Below, piece after piece: positions 7,061-15,099 of a DNA stretch of 15,099 nt. The notes beneath the pieces were generated by a model, which was not told the origin of the DNA, searched no databases, and saw only the letters and a program-made list of their open reading frames with translations. The translations under genes and the position numbers were made by a program. Numbering within the stretch: the first letter of the stretch is position 1; every line of letters starts with the position of its first letter. Origin of the DNA: Cellvibrionales bacterium (GTDB taxonomy: Bacteria; Pseudomonadota; Gammaproteobacteria; Pseudomonadales; UBA7434); contig JABIQF010000155.1 in the NCBI GenBank assembly GCA_018668095.1, positions 1 to 15,099 of the forward strand, in the 5' to 3' direction.

Positions 7061-7495
7061 ATGCATCCTGCACGAAAACAACGTTTAATTATTGTTGCCA
7101 TTATTGTTATTGGCGCTAGCGCTGCTGCTGCCTTAATTGCCAATGCGCTTAAACAAAACCTTAATCTGTTTTATGAGCCAACGCGTATTGTTAATGGAGA
7201 AGCACCAATTGGCCGAAAGATTCGCGTTGGTGGTATGGTGCTAGAAAACAGCTTAACGCGCGTTCCCGATTCACTGACCGTACAGTTTGTTGTTACCGAT
7301 TACGAAGCCGAAGTGACCGTTGAATTTACAGGGATTCTGCCTGACATGTTTACTGAAGAGGCGGGGACGGTTGCCACAGGCGTTTTAACCGAAGAGGGTT
7401 TATTTGTGGCCGAGCAAGTACTCGCTAAACATGATGAAACTTATATGCCGCCAGAAGTGGCTGCAGCTTTAAAAAACAAACCGCCTAGTTATTAA
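7061..7495 (+). CDS. ccmE: Periplasmic haem chaperone CcmE
   Basis: This 144-residue protein has a basic N-terminus (MHPARKQR), one transmembrane anchor (about residues 9-29) and a periplasmic OB-fold beta-barrel. The haem-attachment site is LAKHDETYMPPEV, with the covalently haem-binding His at 124 and the axial Tyr at 128, as in the canonical KHDENYxPPEV. Other family blocks are NLNLFYEPTRIV, GRKIRVGGMV, and GILPDMF. The segment after DMF reads TEEAGTVATG, whereas many homologues have REGQGVVAxG there, a modest divergence on the barrel surface. CcmE accepts haem from CcmC and delivers it to CcmF. The ribosome site is weak (TAAGAGA, about 10 bases upstream). It is 38 bases from ccmD. Confidence 0.96.
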   Translation: MHPARKQRLIIVAIIVIGASAAAALIANALKQNLNLFYEPTRIVNGEAPIGRKIRVGGMVLENSLTRVPDSLTVQFVVTDYEAEVTVEFTGILPDMFTEEAGTVATGVLTEEGLFVAEQVLAKHDETYMPPEVAAALKNKPPSY

Positions 7496-7550
7496 TTTAG
7501 GCCGCTAAAAACTTCTAATTCGCTTCAAACAGCATTTAAATGGGCCACAC

Positions 7551-9512
7551 TTGATACCAGAAATCGGACATTTTGCATTATTGCTTTGCCTACCTATAGC
7601 AATATTCCTCGCCGTTATGCCATTGCTTGGCGCCACCTCAGGCCGACCACTTTGGATGCGCTTAGGTTCTTTACTCGCGTTAGGGCAGTGGGTATTTTTA
7701 GTTGTCGCATTTATTTGCTTAACATATGCTTTTTTAAGCGATGACTTTAGCGTTAAGTTAGTCGCCATGCATTCAAACTCTGCTCTCCCTTGGTACTTTA
7801 AGTTCAGCGCCGTTTGGGGCAACCATGAAGGCTCACTTTTATTGTGGGTGCTCATTCTGGCTTCTTGGACGCTTGCCGTCGGCTATGCTAGTCAAAGCTT
7901 ACCGCTGGATATGCGCGCTAGAGTGCTATCGGTGCTAGGTATGATAAGCATTGGCTTTTTAATGTTTATTATTTTCACCTCTAATCCTTTTGAGCGATTA
8001 CTGCTGAATCCTGTCGCTGACGGAAATGATTTAAATCCTTTGCTGCAAGACTTTGGGTTAATTATTCATCCGCCCATGCTTTATATTGGCTATGTCGGTT
8101 TCTCCGTCGCCTTTGCCTTCGCCATTGCAGCATTAATGACAGGAAATTTAGATGCCGCATGGGCGCGCTGGTCACGACCGTGGACCAATGTTGCCTGGGC
8201 CTTTTTAACGATCGGTATTGCTTTAGGCAGTTGGTGGGCTTACTACGAATTAGGTTGGGGCGGCTGGTGGTTTTGGGATCCTGTCGAGAATGCTTCCTTT
8301 ATGCCTTGGTTGGCAGGTACTGCATTGATTCACTCTTTAGCGGCTACTGAAAAACGCGGTGTTTTTCGCAGCTGGACTGTGTTGTTAGCTATTTTAGCAT
8401 TCTCATTAAGCTTGCTCGGTACTTTTTTAGTGCGCTCGGGTATCTTGGTATCGGTACATGCCTTTGCCAGCGACCCTACGCGCGGTTTATTTATTCTCGC
8501 CTTTTTGGTCTTAGTGATTGGCGGCTCACTTTTACTCTACGCGATTAAAGCGCCGGCCATTCGCTCTAACGCTAAATTCGGTTTGCTATCGAGAGAAACA
8601 TTTTTACTGATCAACAATATTTTATTGGCTATTGCACTTTCTGTAGTCTTACTCGGCACCCTGTTTCCTCTGGCGAGCAGTGCATTAAACTTAGGTAGCT
8701 ACTCAGTAGGCCCACCTTACTTTAATGCGATGTTTGTACCGCTGACTTTGCCAATGATAGCCTTAATGGGAATTGCGCCCTATATTAGTTGGAAGCGGAC
8801 TAATAAAGTGTCTGATGCCATTCCCAAGTGGTTTGTCGCCGCAATAACCTCACTGGTTTTGGCTACGCTTGGCACATCGCTTTTATCCAATCAATATCAA
8901 CAAGATTTTCATTGGGGTGCATTTACAACACTCACCGTTAGTATTTGGTTAATCGTTTCTACGACTTTACATATATTGTCTAAGGCCAAACATCAGCAAG
9001 GATTACTTAGCGGTTTAAAGCGCTTATCGGTAAGCTATTGGGCCATGGTGATTGCACATATGGGCATTGCAGTAACTGCTATTGGCATTGGTTTAACTTC
9101 AGTTTATGAGCAGCAAAAAGATGTGCGAATGCTGATCGGTGATGATATTTCTGTGAGCGGATATCGCTATCAATTAACAGCCATTAATACCTTTGAAGGT
9201 CCTAATTTTAGCGGCACTCGTGGCGACATTACCGTATTCAATAACGAAGACGTAGTTGCCGTACTGCAACCTGAAAAACGATTTTATTATGCTGCGCGTA
9301 ACGTAATGACAGAGGCGGCTATAGATCCTAGCTTAACGCGTGATTTATATGTGGCACTTGGCGAGGAGCTAGGTGAGGGTGCTTGGGCTGTTCGTGTTCA
9401 TGTTAAACCCTTTGTGCGTTGTATTTGGTTAGGAGCGTTGATGATGGCTCTGGGTGGTTTTTTGGCCGTTACCGATAAGCGTTATCGTCGCAAGGGAGCA
9501 TTGAATGCCTAA
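7551..9512 (+). CDS. ccmF: Cytochrome c haem lyase subunit CcmF
   Basis: This is a large polytopic inner-membrane protein of 653 residues, matching the family (about 647 in E. coli). It starts with the family-typical MIPEIGHFAL read from a TTG codon; no in-frame ATG or GTG lies upstream that would fit better. WGNHEGSLLLW is at 89-99, the WWD haem-binding motif ELGWGGWWFWDPVEN at about 233-247, followed by a conserved histidine in TALIHSLAATEKRG. CcmF receives haem from holo-CcmE and, with CcmH and CcmI, ligates it to the reduced CXXCH of apocytochromes on the periplasmic face. The ribosome site is not recognisable, and a four-codon mini-ORF (7540-7554) has its stop overlapping the TTG. The 3' end overlaps ccmG by 8 bases. 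Confidence 0.96.
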   Translation: MIPEIGHFALLLCLPIAIFLAVMPLLGATSGRPLWMRLGSLLALGQWVFLVVAFICLTYAFLSDDFSVKLVAMHSNSALPWYFKFSAVWGNHEGSLLLWVLILASWTLAVGYASQSLPLDMRARVLSVLGMISIGFLMFIIFTSNPFERLLLNPVADGNDLNPLLQDFGLIIHPPMLYIGYVGFSVAFAFAIAALMTGNLDAAWARWSRPWTNVAWAFLTIGIALGSWWAYYELGWGGWWFWDPVENASFMPWLAGTALIHSLAATEKRGVFRSWTVLLAILAFSLSLLGTFLVRSGILVSVHAFASDPTRGLFILAFLVLVIGGSLLLYAIKAPAIRSNAKFGLLSRETFLLINNILLAIALSVVLLGTLFPLASSALNLGSYSVGPPYFNAMFVPLTLPMIALMGIAPYISWKRTNKVSDAIPKWFVAAITSLVLATLGTSLLSNQYQQDFHWGAFTTLTVSIWLIVSTTLHILSKAKHQQGLLSGLKRLSVSYWAMVIAHMGIAVTAIGIGLTSVYEQQKDVRMLIGDDISVSGYRYQLTAINTFEGPNFSGTRGDITVFNNEDVVAVLQPEKRFYYAARNVMTEAAIDPSLTRDLYVALGEELGEGAWAVRVHVKPFVRCIWLGALMMALGGFLAVTDKRYRRKGALNA

Positions 9513-10053
9513 GCCTTCAAGAGTTAAATTATTTATCCCTCTTATTGTTTTTATTTTACTGTCGCTGGTTTTTTTGCAATTAGAAAACCGAATGATTAGT
9601 GGTGACTACGATCCTACAATGCTGCCATCGGCCTTGATCGGTAAGCCGCTGCCCGCGTTTGCATTAACGACATTAGATAATCCCGAATTAGCGATTAATA
9701 GTATTCCTTTAAACAACAAAGCGGCATTGATAAATGTATGGGCCACATGGTGTGTATCATGTCGCGTCGAGCATGGGTATTTGAACATCTTGGCCGAAAA
9801 AGGCATTTCTATTTTTGGCTTAAATTATAAAGATGATCGACAAAAAGCGAATCAATGGCTAACAAGGTTAGGTAATCCCTATCAACTGAATCTCTTTGAT
9901 GTCGATGGTAAACTTGGGCTAAATATGGGCGTCTATGGTGCCCCTGAAACTTATGTGCTCGATGCTAACGGCATTGTTCGTTATCGCCATGTTGGCGTTA
10001 TGGATGAGAAAATCTGGCAAACAAAGATTCTTCCCTTGGGATTAAACTGGTAA
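9505..10053 (+). CDS. ccmG: Thiol:disulfide interchange protein CcmG (DsbE)
   Basis: This 182-residue protein has an N-terminal membrane anchor (about residues 8-26) and a periplasmic thioredoxin-like domain. The active site is WATWCVSCRVEH with redox cysteines C83 and C86, and the cis-proline loop is the family-specific GVYGAPETY near residue 145. In the family it is kept reduced by DsbD and supplies electrons to CcmH or directly to apocytochrome c thiols. The ATG lies 8 bases inside the end of ccmF and has an AAGGGAG ribosome site at 9492-9498, so the pair is coupled. Its stop overlaps the ccmH start (TAATG). Confidence 0.95.
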   Translation: MPKPSRVKLFIPLIVFILLSLVFLQLENRMISGDYDPTMLPSALIGKPLPAFALTTLDNPELAINSIPLNNKAALINVWATWCVSCRVEHGYLNILAEKGISIFGLNYKDDRQKANQWLTRLGNPYQLNLFDVDGKLGLNMGVYGAPETYVLDANGIVRYRHVGVMDEKIWQTKILPLGLNW

Positions 10054-10505
10054 TGATATTGAGAGCTTTACTGATTACAGCGGCTTTTCTTTTTAGCTTT
10101 ATTGGTTTATCGAGTGCATCTTACTCTGACGACCTAGTGATTAAAGATTCAGCCAATGAGTTAAAGATGTTTGCTGACCCGGAAATGCGTCAGCGCTACT
10201 ACGGTCTTATCGCAGAACTTCGCTGTCCCAAATGTCAGAATCAAAATTTAGCCGACTCCGATGCTCCCATTGCGACAGACTTACGCAACGAACTCTATCT
10301 ACTGATTAATGATAATTATTCTGATACCGACATTCTTGAATTTATGGAATCACGTTATGGCGAGTTTGTTCTTTACTCGCCGCCAGTCAATTCGGTGACG
10401 GCTGTGCTTTGGATTATACCGACTGGCCTTGCGTTACTCGGTTTTGTGATTGTGGCGTTTATTGTGTCACGCAATCAAGAGAGTGATGAGGCTAGTGATG
10501 TTTGA
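10053..10505 (+). CDS. ccmH: Cytochrome c maturation thiol-oxidoreductase CcmH (short form)
   Basis: This 150-residue protein has a cleavable-looking signal peptide (about residues 1-22), a small periplasmic helical domain with the redox motif LRCPKCQNQNLADSDAPIA (C58 and C61), and a C-terminal transmembrane anchor near 115-140. It corresponds to the N-terminal half of E. coli CcmH, also called CycL. In the family it reduces or presents the haem-binding cysteines of apocytochrome c with CcmG and CcmF. The start codon shares one base with the ccmG stop. The 3' end overlaps the proposed ccmI start by 8 bases. Confidence 0.95.
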   Translation: MILRALLITAAFLFSFIGLSSASYSDDLVIKDSANELKMFADPEMRQRYYGLIAELRCPKCQNQNLADSDAPIATDLRNELYLLINDNYSDTDILEFMESRYGEFVLYSPPVNSVTAVLWIIPTGLALLGFVIVAFIVSRNQESDEASDV

Positions 10506-11928
10506 GTTTTGGTTTGCCGTTTTAATCATGTCAGCAGTGATTGTTATTACTGGCGTTATGTTTGCTCGATCTAAACCTCACCTATCTAAACCTCATCGAT
10601 CTAAGTCTGCAACGACTATTGATGATTCAGTGGCTAGCGCCCGTGTTGCCGATAACGTGCGCTTATATCAACAGCGTATAAGTGAGTTAGATCAACTGCT
10701 AGCTGTTAGCGATATAGATGCACAAGCACATAGTAGCTTAGTGCTTGAAGCACGCTCTCAGTTAATTGTTGATTTAAATAACCCATCGTCACTTAAACCT
10801 GACGATGATATTGAACAATGGATTCAGCAGCTGATACAAGAATTAGAGCAGCAAGCTATTCCGCAAGCAGATGAGGCAAGCGGTGAGAGTCATTCTGGAC
10901 GGGGCATACTTTGGGCTGCAGGGCTGTCGATACCCTTATTGGCACTCGCTATTTATTTGCCACAAGGCTTATCGATAGGTGGGAGTCTTGAGTGGCAAGT
11001 CGCCGAACAGTTGGGCACACTCAATAGCACCACTGATGCACGCCAACGTCAGCAACAGCTTTTAACCGTCACTCAGCTTTTGGAGCAGCGCGCTTCACTC
11101 TCTCGAAGTAAGCCAGAGCTCTTACAATTACAGGCCGAAATTTATAGCGCCATGAATCAGCACCGTGATGCCGCCAATGTGTATTCCGCATTGCTTGAGC
11201 GCAATACAGAGAATGCGGCTGTCACTGCTTTACTTGCACAGTCGCTTTATTTATTGGATGCCGAAACGGCAAGCGCCAACACTTCTGCTGCAGCATTAAT
11301 GTCACAGCGAGTAAGAGAGCTGCTGTCTTCGGCTTTACGCTTGGATCCGCAGCAATACTTGGCGCTAAGCATGAGTGGTATGCAGGCTTTTAGTGAGGCA
11401 GATTACCCCAATGCCATTCGCTACTGGGGTGCAGCAAAGCTTGCCTACGGTGAATCTAGCCCTCAAGCAGCATCAATAGATGCAGGTATTCAAGCCGCTC
11501 AAGCGCGGTTAGCGGCACAAGCTAATCAAAATAATTCAGATGCGGCCTCAGATAAGCCCTCTCAAACTACAGCGCATATAAGAGTGCGTGTCAGTATTGA
11601 TCCTGCACAGCGTTTGGCTTCTGATAATCCCGATACGCCGGTCTTTGTATTTGCTCGCGCCGTAGAAGGTTCTCGTATGCCATTAGCGGCTAAACGTTTA
11701 AAGCTATCCGATCTTCCTACAGAATTGTTGCTGACTGAAAATGATAAAATGATGGCTCAGTCGATAGCCGGGCAGGAAACATTGATTGTCGGGGCCCGAT
11801 TAGCAAGAAGCGGCCAGCCAATAGCTGAAGCGGGTGACTCACAATCGAGAGAAGCCATTACCAAAGTAGAGGCGAAAGCTGACGATGCACTTTTAGTTGA
11901 GTTAGTGATTGATCAGCGTCAGCAATAG
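10498..11928 (+). CDS. ccmI: Apocytochrome c chaperone CcmI (CycH-type, TPR)
   Basis: This 476-residue protein has an N-terminal transmembrane helix (about residues 3-21), a cytoplasmic loop, a second helix (about 135-155, GILWAAGLSIPLLALAIY), and then a periplasmic TPR region (about 190-340). The C-terminal domain has VFVFARAVEGSRMPLA and LSDLPTELLLTEND, typical of gammaproteobacterial CcmI/CycH. In the family the TPR part captures the C-terminal helix of apocytochrome c and hands it to the CcmF-CcmH ligation complex. I chose the ATG at 10498, with a TGAGG site 6 bases upstream and an 8-base overlap with ccmH; a longer reading from TTG at 10450 is less likely. Residues 25-36 contain a short tandem repeat of SKPH(L/R), absent from the helices and probably part of a flexible cytoplasmic loop. 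It is the last gene of the operon. Confidence 0.93.
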   Translation: MFEFWFAVLIMSAVIVITGVMFARSKPHLSKPHRSKSATTIDDSVASARVADNVRLYQQRISELDQLLAVSDIDAQAHSSLVLEARSQLIVDLNNPSSLKPDDDIEQWIQQLIQELEQQAIPQADEASGESHSGRGILWAAGLSIPLLALAIYLPQGLSIGGSLEWQVAEQLGTLNSTTDARQRQQQLLTVTQLLEQRASLSRSKPELLQLQAEIYSAMNQHRDAANVYSALLERNTENAAVTALLAQSLYLLDAETASANTSAAALMSQRVRELLSSALRLDPQQYLALSMSGMQAFSEADYPNAIRYWGAAKLAYGESSPQAASIDAGIQAAQARLAAQANQNNSDAASDKPSQTTAHIRVRVSIDPAQRLASDNPDTPVFVFARAVEGSRMPLAAKRLKLSDLPTELLLTENDKMMAQSIAGQETLIVGARLARSGQPIAEAGDSQSREAITKVEAKADDALLVELVIDQRQQ

Positions 11929-12141
11929 TGGCGATTACCCGTTAAAAATTCTCGAATAACTCAAACACTTCAGTCCCCATTTCCTCACATTGAATACTCT
12001 CTTACAATTGGTTAAAAAACAAACTAAGACTTTACATTAACAAAGAGTAGCAACTCCCAAAATGTAGACTTCTGAGATCTGAATTTTCTTCATCCTCATT
12101 ATGAACAATTAGCCTTTCATTATTGTTATCGGCGTAAGATC

Positions 12142-12198
12142 AGGGCATCATACGCCCTTGTAATTTAGCCCCTTTAATCAGCGATTTTTTGGGCTTTT
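12142..12198 (+). terminator. Weak hairpin pair, possible end of the ccm transcript
   Basis: AGGGC at 12142-12146 can pair with GCCCT at 12154-12158 around a 7-base loop. AGCCC at 12167-12171 can pair with GGGCT at 12191-12195, followed by TTTT. Neither is a classical strong terminator, because the stems are 5 bp, the second loop is about 19 bases, and the T-run is short. The four segments can also pair in other combinations. Confidence 0.3.
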
Positions 12199-12218
12199 AG
12201 CGAGTAATTGAGTTAATT

Positions 12219-12249
12219 TTGAACAGTTAACCCATCGAGATGATATAAG
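12219..12249 (+). promoter_or_regulatory. Candidate sigma70 promoter for smc
   Basis: TGATATAAG at 12241-12249 forms an extended -10 (TG, one base, then TATAAG). TTGAAC at 12219-12224 gives a -35 with four to five consensus positions. The spacer of 19 bp is long, but an extended -10 tolerates this. Transcription would begin about 125 bp before smc. Confidence 0.35.
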
Positions 12250-12330
12250 CGATGACGCTAAACTTTAACTAAATAAGCTATTCAATAAAAAACAAAAATA
12301 GATAGCCTTTAATGCTGTGCTCAATGACAA

Positions 12331-12358
12331 TAAATTGAGCGATTAAGCTCTTAATTTA
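12331..12358 (+). promoter_or_regulatory. Hairpin in the smc leader
   Basis: TAAATT (12331-12336) pairs with AATTTA (12353-12358), and GAGC (12337-12340) pairs with GCTC (12347-12350), leaving loop GATTAA and a two-base TT bulge. The ten-pair stem ends 6 bases before the smc GGAG ribosome site (12365-12368). It could influence translation start or message stability; it is not followed by a T-run, so it is not a terminator in the plus direction. Confidence 0.5.
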
Positions 12359-12381
12359 TAGGCCGGAGTAAATAACGTTTT

Positions 12382-15099
12382 ATGCGACTCAAGAATATTA
12401 AGCTTGCCGGTTTTAAGTCCTTTGTTGACCCTACGAATGTTCAATTAAGTACCAATATGGTTGCCGTTATTGGCCCTAATGGTTGTGGTAAATCCAACAT
12501 CATTGATGCCGTACGCTGGGTTATGGGTGAATCTTCAGCCAAGAACTTACGTGGCGAATCCATGACCGACGTCATCTTTAATGGCTCTACCTCGCGTAAG
12601 CCAGTGGGTCAGGCTTCAATTGAACTCATATTTGATAACAGTGACGGTACTTTAGTCGGTCAATACGGTGCATTCACTGAAATCGCTATTAAGCGTAAAG
12701 TTACCCGTGATGGTCAATCGGGTTACTACATTAATGGTGCTAAATGTCGCCGTCGTGATATCACTGATATCTTTCTTGGCACCGGCTTAGGACCAAGAAG
12801 TTACGCCATTATCGAACAGGGCATGATTTCTCGCCTTATCGAATCCAAACCTGAAGAGCTACGCGTTTTTATTGAAGAAGCCGCTGGCATCTCTAAATAC
12901 AAAGAGCGTCGCCGTGAAACCGAAACACGTATTCGTCATACGCGAGAAAACCTTGAGCGTTTAACCGATATTCGCGAAGAGCTCGATCGCCAACTGCAAC
13001 GCCTAAAGCGTCAGGCAGCAGCGGCAGCCAAATACAAAGAATTTAAAGCAGAAGAGCGCACGGTAAAAGCTCAGACACTGAGCCTGCAATGGAAATCATT
13101 GCGTGAACGTTCGAGCGGTCAGCGTGAAGCTATTTCAGAACATGAAATTCAATTAGAAGCTTCTATAGCAAGCCAATTGGCAACTGCGGGTTCAATCGAG
13201 ACTATTCGTGACCAACAAGTGTCAAGCAACGATACCTTCAATACCATTCAAGCAAAATATTATGGCTTAGGTGCCGATATTGCTCGCGCTGAACAATCGA
13301 TAGCTCACCATGAGCAGCGTGCGCAGCAACTTGCCGATGATCTTCGCGAAACGCAAAGCACCGCTTCAGAAAGCGCCCAGCATCTAGCCGAAGATCAAGA
13401 GAAAATGACTAGCTGGTCGGATGAGCTTGAAACTATTGAGCCACGACATGAAGCCTTAAAAGAATCAGAGTCGGCATCGAGTGACGCACTGCACAGCGCC
13501 GAAGCCAACATGCAAGACTGGCAGCAGCGCTGGGATAGCTTTAATGAAAACGCCGCCGAGCCACAGAAAAATGCCGAAGTTCAGCGCTCGCGTATCGATC
13601 AAATTGAAGAAGCATTACGCGGCTTAAGCATTCGTTTAGAGCGAATGAATACCGAGTTAGGTGGTCTAGATACTCAAGAGCATGAAGAGCAACAAACTGA
13701 ACTGGCGATGAACATCGAAGATCAAATTGCTCGTGTTGAAGAACTGCAAGAGCAAGTGATTGCATGCAACGCCGAGTTACAAGACAAGCGTGACGCACAG
13801 AAGCGCTATTCTTCTGAACTGAACACTGTTCGAAGCACATTACAACAACAGCGCGGGCGCTTTGCTTCTTTAGAGGCTTTACAACAAGCGGCTCAGGCCG
13901 ATGCAACCGGTGATACCGATGCTTGGCTGCAAACACAGCAGCTTTCTTCAGCACCGCGTTTACTCGATCAGTTAAAAGTGGATGGCGGCTGGGAAGTAGC
14001 CGTCGAAACGGTATTAGGTGATTCGCTGCAAGCAGTAACGCTAGATACTATCGATAACGTGATTGGCCAGCTAGGTACCATTGGTAAAAGCAATGTGAGT
14101 TTTATCGAATTGGGCAGCCAATCAAGTGCCGCGCAATCAAACACAGGGCTTTCTTTATTAAGTAGCAAAGTCACTGGTGTAGAAACAGGTGCGTTATTAC
14201 ATGGCGTATTTGTTGCCGAGACATTAGAACAAGCTGCTAGCGCTCGCAGTAACTTAACAGCCCATGAATCGATTGTGACTAAAGACGGTATTTGGGTAGG
14301 GCCTAACTGGCTTCGTGTTATCAAGCAAACGGATTCTGGCTCAGGCGTTATTGAGCGACGTAAATCACTCCTTTCTCTGGAGCAAGAAATCAGTGAAAGT
14401 GAAGCGTCTATTGAGCATTTAGAAAATGCATTAAAAGACTCAGAAAATGCATTGCTTGCAGCTGAAAACAACAAAGATCGTTTGTTGAATGATAAAGCCA
14501 CTGAAGAGCAGACCTTAGCTCAGCATCGTTCAACCATGAGTGCTTTATCGGCTAAGATTGATCAAATTAAAACGCGCTTTAGTCGTACACAAGAAGAAAT
14601 TCGTCTTGCCGAGCAAAACCAAGTTCAGCAACGTGAAGCCTTAACGCAGGCGCGCGAGCAACTTGATATCGCTATTGAATCGATGCAAGAAGTTGAAGAG
14701 TTACGTGAAAACTTGCTTTTAGAGCGAGACAAAGTCCGTGACACGCTTACCATATCAAGAGAAACAGCAAGAACCGATCGCGAAGCATTACAAGCGGTTG
14801 CGGTAAGAGCAGAAGGCTTACGTGCACAATTAGATTCTGTGCGAGGGACGGTTTCTCGCTTAACCGGTCAGGTTGAACAGCTAGAGTTACGCAGTGCATC
14901 GCTTTTACAATCTCAAGAAGAAAACAATGCACCTATTGCGGAATTAAAATCGAGCTTAGCTGAGCAGTTAGAAACACGTGTTGCTATCGAAGAAAGCTTA
15001 AGTGAAGCCAGAAAGTCGGTTGAAGCATTAGATCAAAGTATGCGCGAAGCTGAGCAAACACGCGCTAGCGGTGAACAGAAGACCCAAGATATACGATCA
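12382..15099 (+). CDS. smc: Chromosome segregation protein SMC, 3' part missing
   Basis: The first 906 codons of an open frame run to the right edge; full-length homologues are about 1160-1180 residues. The N-terminal ATPase head starts MRLKNIKLAGFKSFVDPT, with Walker A GPNGCGKSN at 31-39, the R-loop region GESSAKNLRGESMTDVIF, and the Q-loop and head segment GLGPRSYAIIEQGMISRLIES and EEAAGISKYKERRRET (in two blocks). A long coiled coil (about 170-510) leads to a hinge domain (about 515-655, with LKVDGGWEVAVETVLGDSL), then the returning coil. The C-terminal signature motif and Walker B lie beyond the window. SMC dimers with ScpA and ScpB extrude DNA loops and separate sister chromosomes. The ATG has a GGAG site at a rather long distance of 13 bases. 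No frameshift is seen in the visible part. Confidence 0.97.
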   Translation, partial: MRLKNIKLAGFKSFVDPTNVQLSTNMVAVIGPNGCGKSNIIDAVRWVMGESSAKNLRGESMTDVIFNGSTSRKPVGQASIELIFDNSDGTLVGQYGAFTEIAIKRKVTRDGQSGYYINGAKCRRRDITDIFLGTGLGPRSYAIIEQGMISRLIESKPEELRVFIEEAAGISKYKERRRETETRIRHTRENLERLTDIREELDRQLQRLKRQAAAAAKYKEFKAEERTVKAQTLSLQWKSLRERSSGQREAISEHEIQLEASIASQLATAGSIETIRDQQVSSNDTFNTIQAKYYGLGADIARAEQSIAHHEQRAQQLADDLRETQSTASESAQHLAEDQEKMTSWSDELETIEPRHEALKESESASSDALHSAEANMQDWQQRWDSFNENAAEPQKNAEVQRSRIDQIEEALRGLSIRLERMNTELGGLDTQEHEEQQTELAMNIEDQIARVEELQEQVIACNAELQDKRDAQKRYSSELNTVRSTLQQQRGRFASLEALQQAAQADATGDTDAWLQTQQLSSAPRLLDQLKVDGGWEVAVETVLGDSLQAVTLDTIDNVIGQLGTIGKSNVSFIELGSQSSAAQSNTGLSLLSSKVTGVETGALLHGVFVAETLEQAASARSNLTAHESIVTKDGIWVGPNWLRVIKQTDSGSGVIERRKSLLSLEQEISESEASIEHLENALKDSENALLAAENNKDRLLNDKATEEQTLAQHRSTMSALSAKIDQIKTRFSRTQEEIRLAEQNQVQQREALTQAREQLDIAIESMQEVEELRENLLLERDKVRDTLTISRETARTDREALQAVAVRAEGLRAQLDSVRGTVSRLTGQVEQLELRSASLLQSQEENNAPIAELKSSLAEQLETRVAIEESLSEARKSVEALDQSMREAEQTRASGEQKTQDIRS

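Larger units (their letters stand above)
11929..12381. other. 453-bp AT-rich intergenic region between ccmI and smc
   Basis: No open reading frame with a credible start and homology was seen, nor any tRNA. The stretch holds a set of GGGC/GCCC segments with alternative pairings (12142-12195), a possible extended -10 promoter (12241-12249) and a stable hairpin (12331-12358) just before the smc ribosome site. It probably combines the ccm operon end and the smc promoter and leader. A small RNA is possible but unsupported. Confidence 0.6.

Noticed and set aside
7505..7855. A 116-codon minus-strand reading frame across the ccmF start
   Set aside because: It overlaps the strongly conserved ccmF N-terminus, has a low-complexity Lys/Asn/Cys composition, and matches no family I know.
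13541..14501. Two long minus-strand reading frames (137 and 177 codons) opposite smc
   Set aside because: They lie wholly inside the smc coding frame, have no recognisable domains or ribosome sites, and are explained as antisense shadows of the coiled-coil and hinge codons.
1..15099. Mobile elements, CRISPR arrays, tRNA genes, defence systems or phage genes
   Set aside because: Nearly all of the window is accounted for by housekeeping and cytochrome c maturation genes, and no inverted-repeat-bounded transposase, regularly spaced repeat array or tRNA-like fold was seen.

Overview
The window reads as an ordinary chromosomal segment of a gammaproteobacterium of the Pseudomonas / Cellvibrio / marine relatives type. 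Three things support this. The cytochrome c maturation (System I) genes are in the order ccmABCDEFG-ccmH-ccmI, with ccmH and ccmI as separate genes, whereas E. coli has a fused CcmH. A FliK-like / FlhB-C-terminal-domain gene pair lies next to and divergent from ccmA. A bacterial SMC condensin gene is present rather than mukB. Gene density is high, and no mobile element, tRNA, rRNA, CRISPR array or integrase was seen.

Layout. On the minus strand, from 4149 leftward, lie a FliK-type protein (2572-4149), a stand-alone FlhB cytoplasmic-domain protein (2242-2568), an ABC-F ATPase of the YheS type (204-2126), and the 5' part of a GlpE-like rhodanese gene cut by the left edge (1-171). A 375-bp divergent intergenic region (4150-4524) carries 22-bp tandem repeats and a candidate promoter.

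On the plus strand, ccmA to ccmI run from 4525 to 11928, mostly with overlapping or tightly spaced junctions. They encode the complete System I apparatus. CcmAB with CcmC and CcmD loads and releases haem on the periplasmic chaperone CcmE. CcmG and CcmH handle the apocytochrome CXXCH thiols. CcmF with CcmH and CcmI attaches the haem covalently. A 453-bp AT-rich non-coding region (11929-12381) follows, with several possible hairpins. The 5' three-quarters of smc (12382 to the right edge) closes the window.

I found no convincing undescribed system. The items most worth a second look are the soluble FlhB-like protein, in which the NPTH autocleavage site is replaced by NAYQ, with its overlapping-in-function FliK partner beside ccm; the TTG starts of ccmA and ccmF, with a four-codon mini-ORF overlapping the ccmF start; an apparent one-residue insertion in the CcmC WWD motif; and the hairpin-rich leader of smc.
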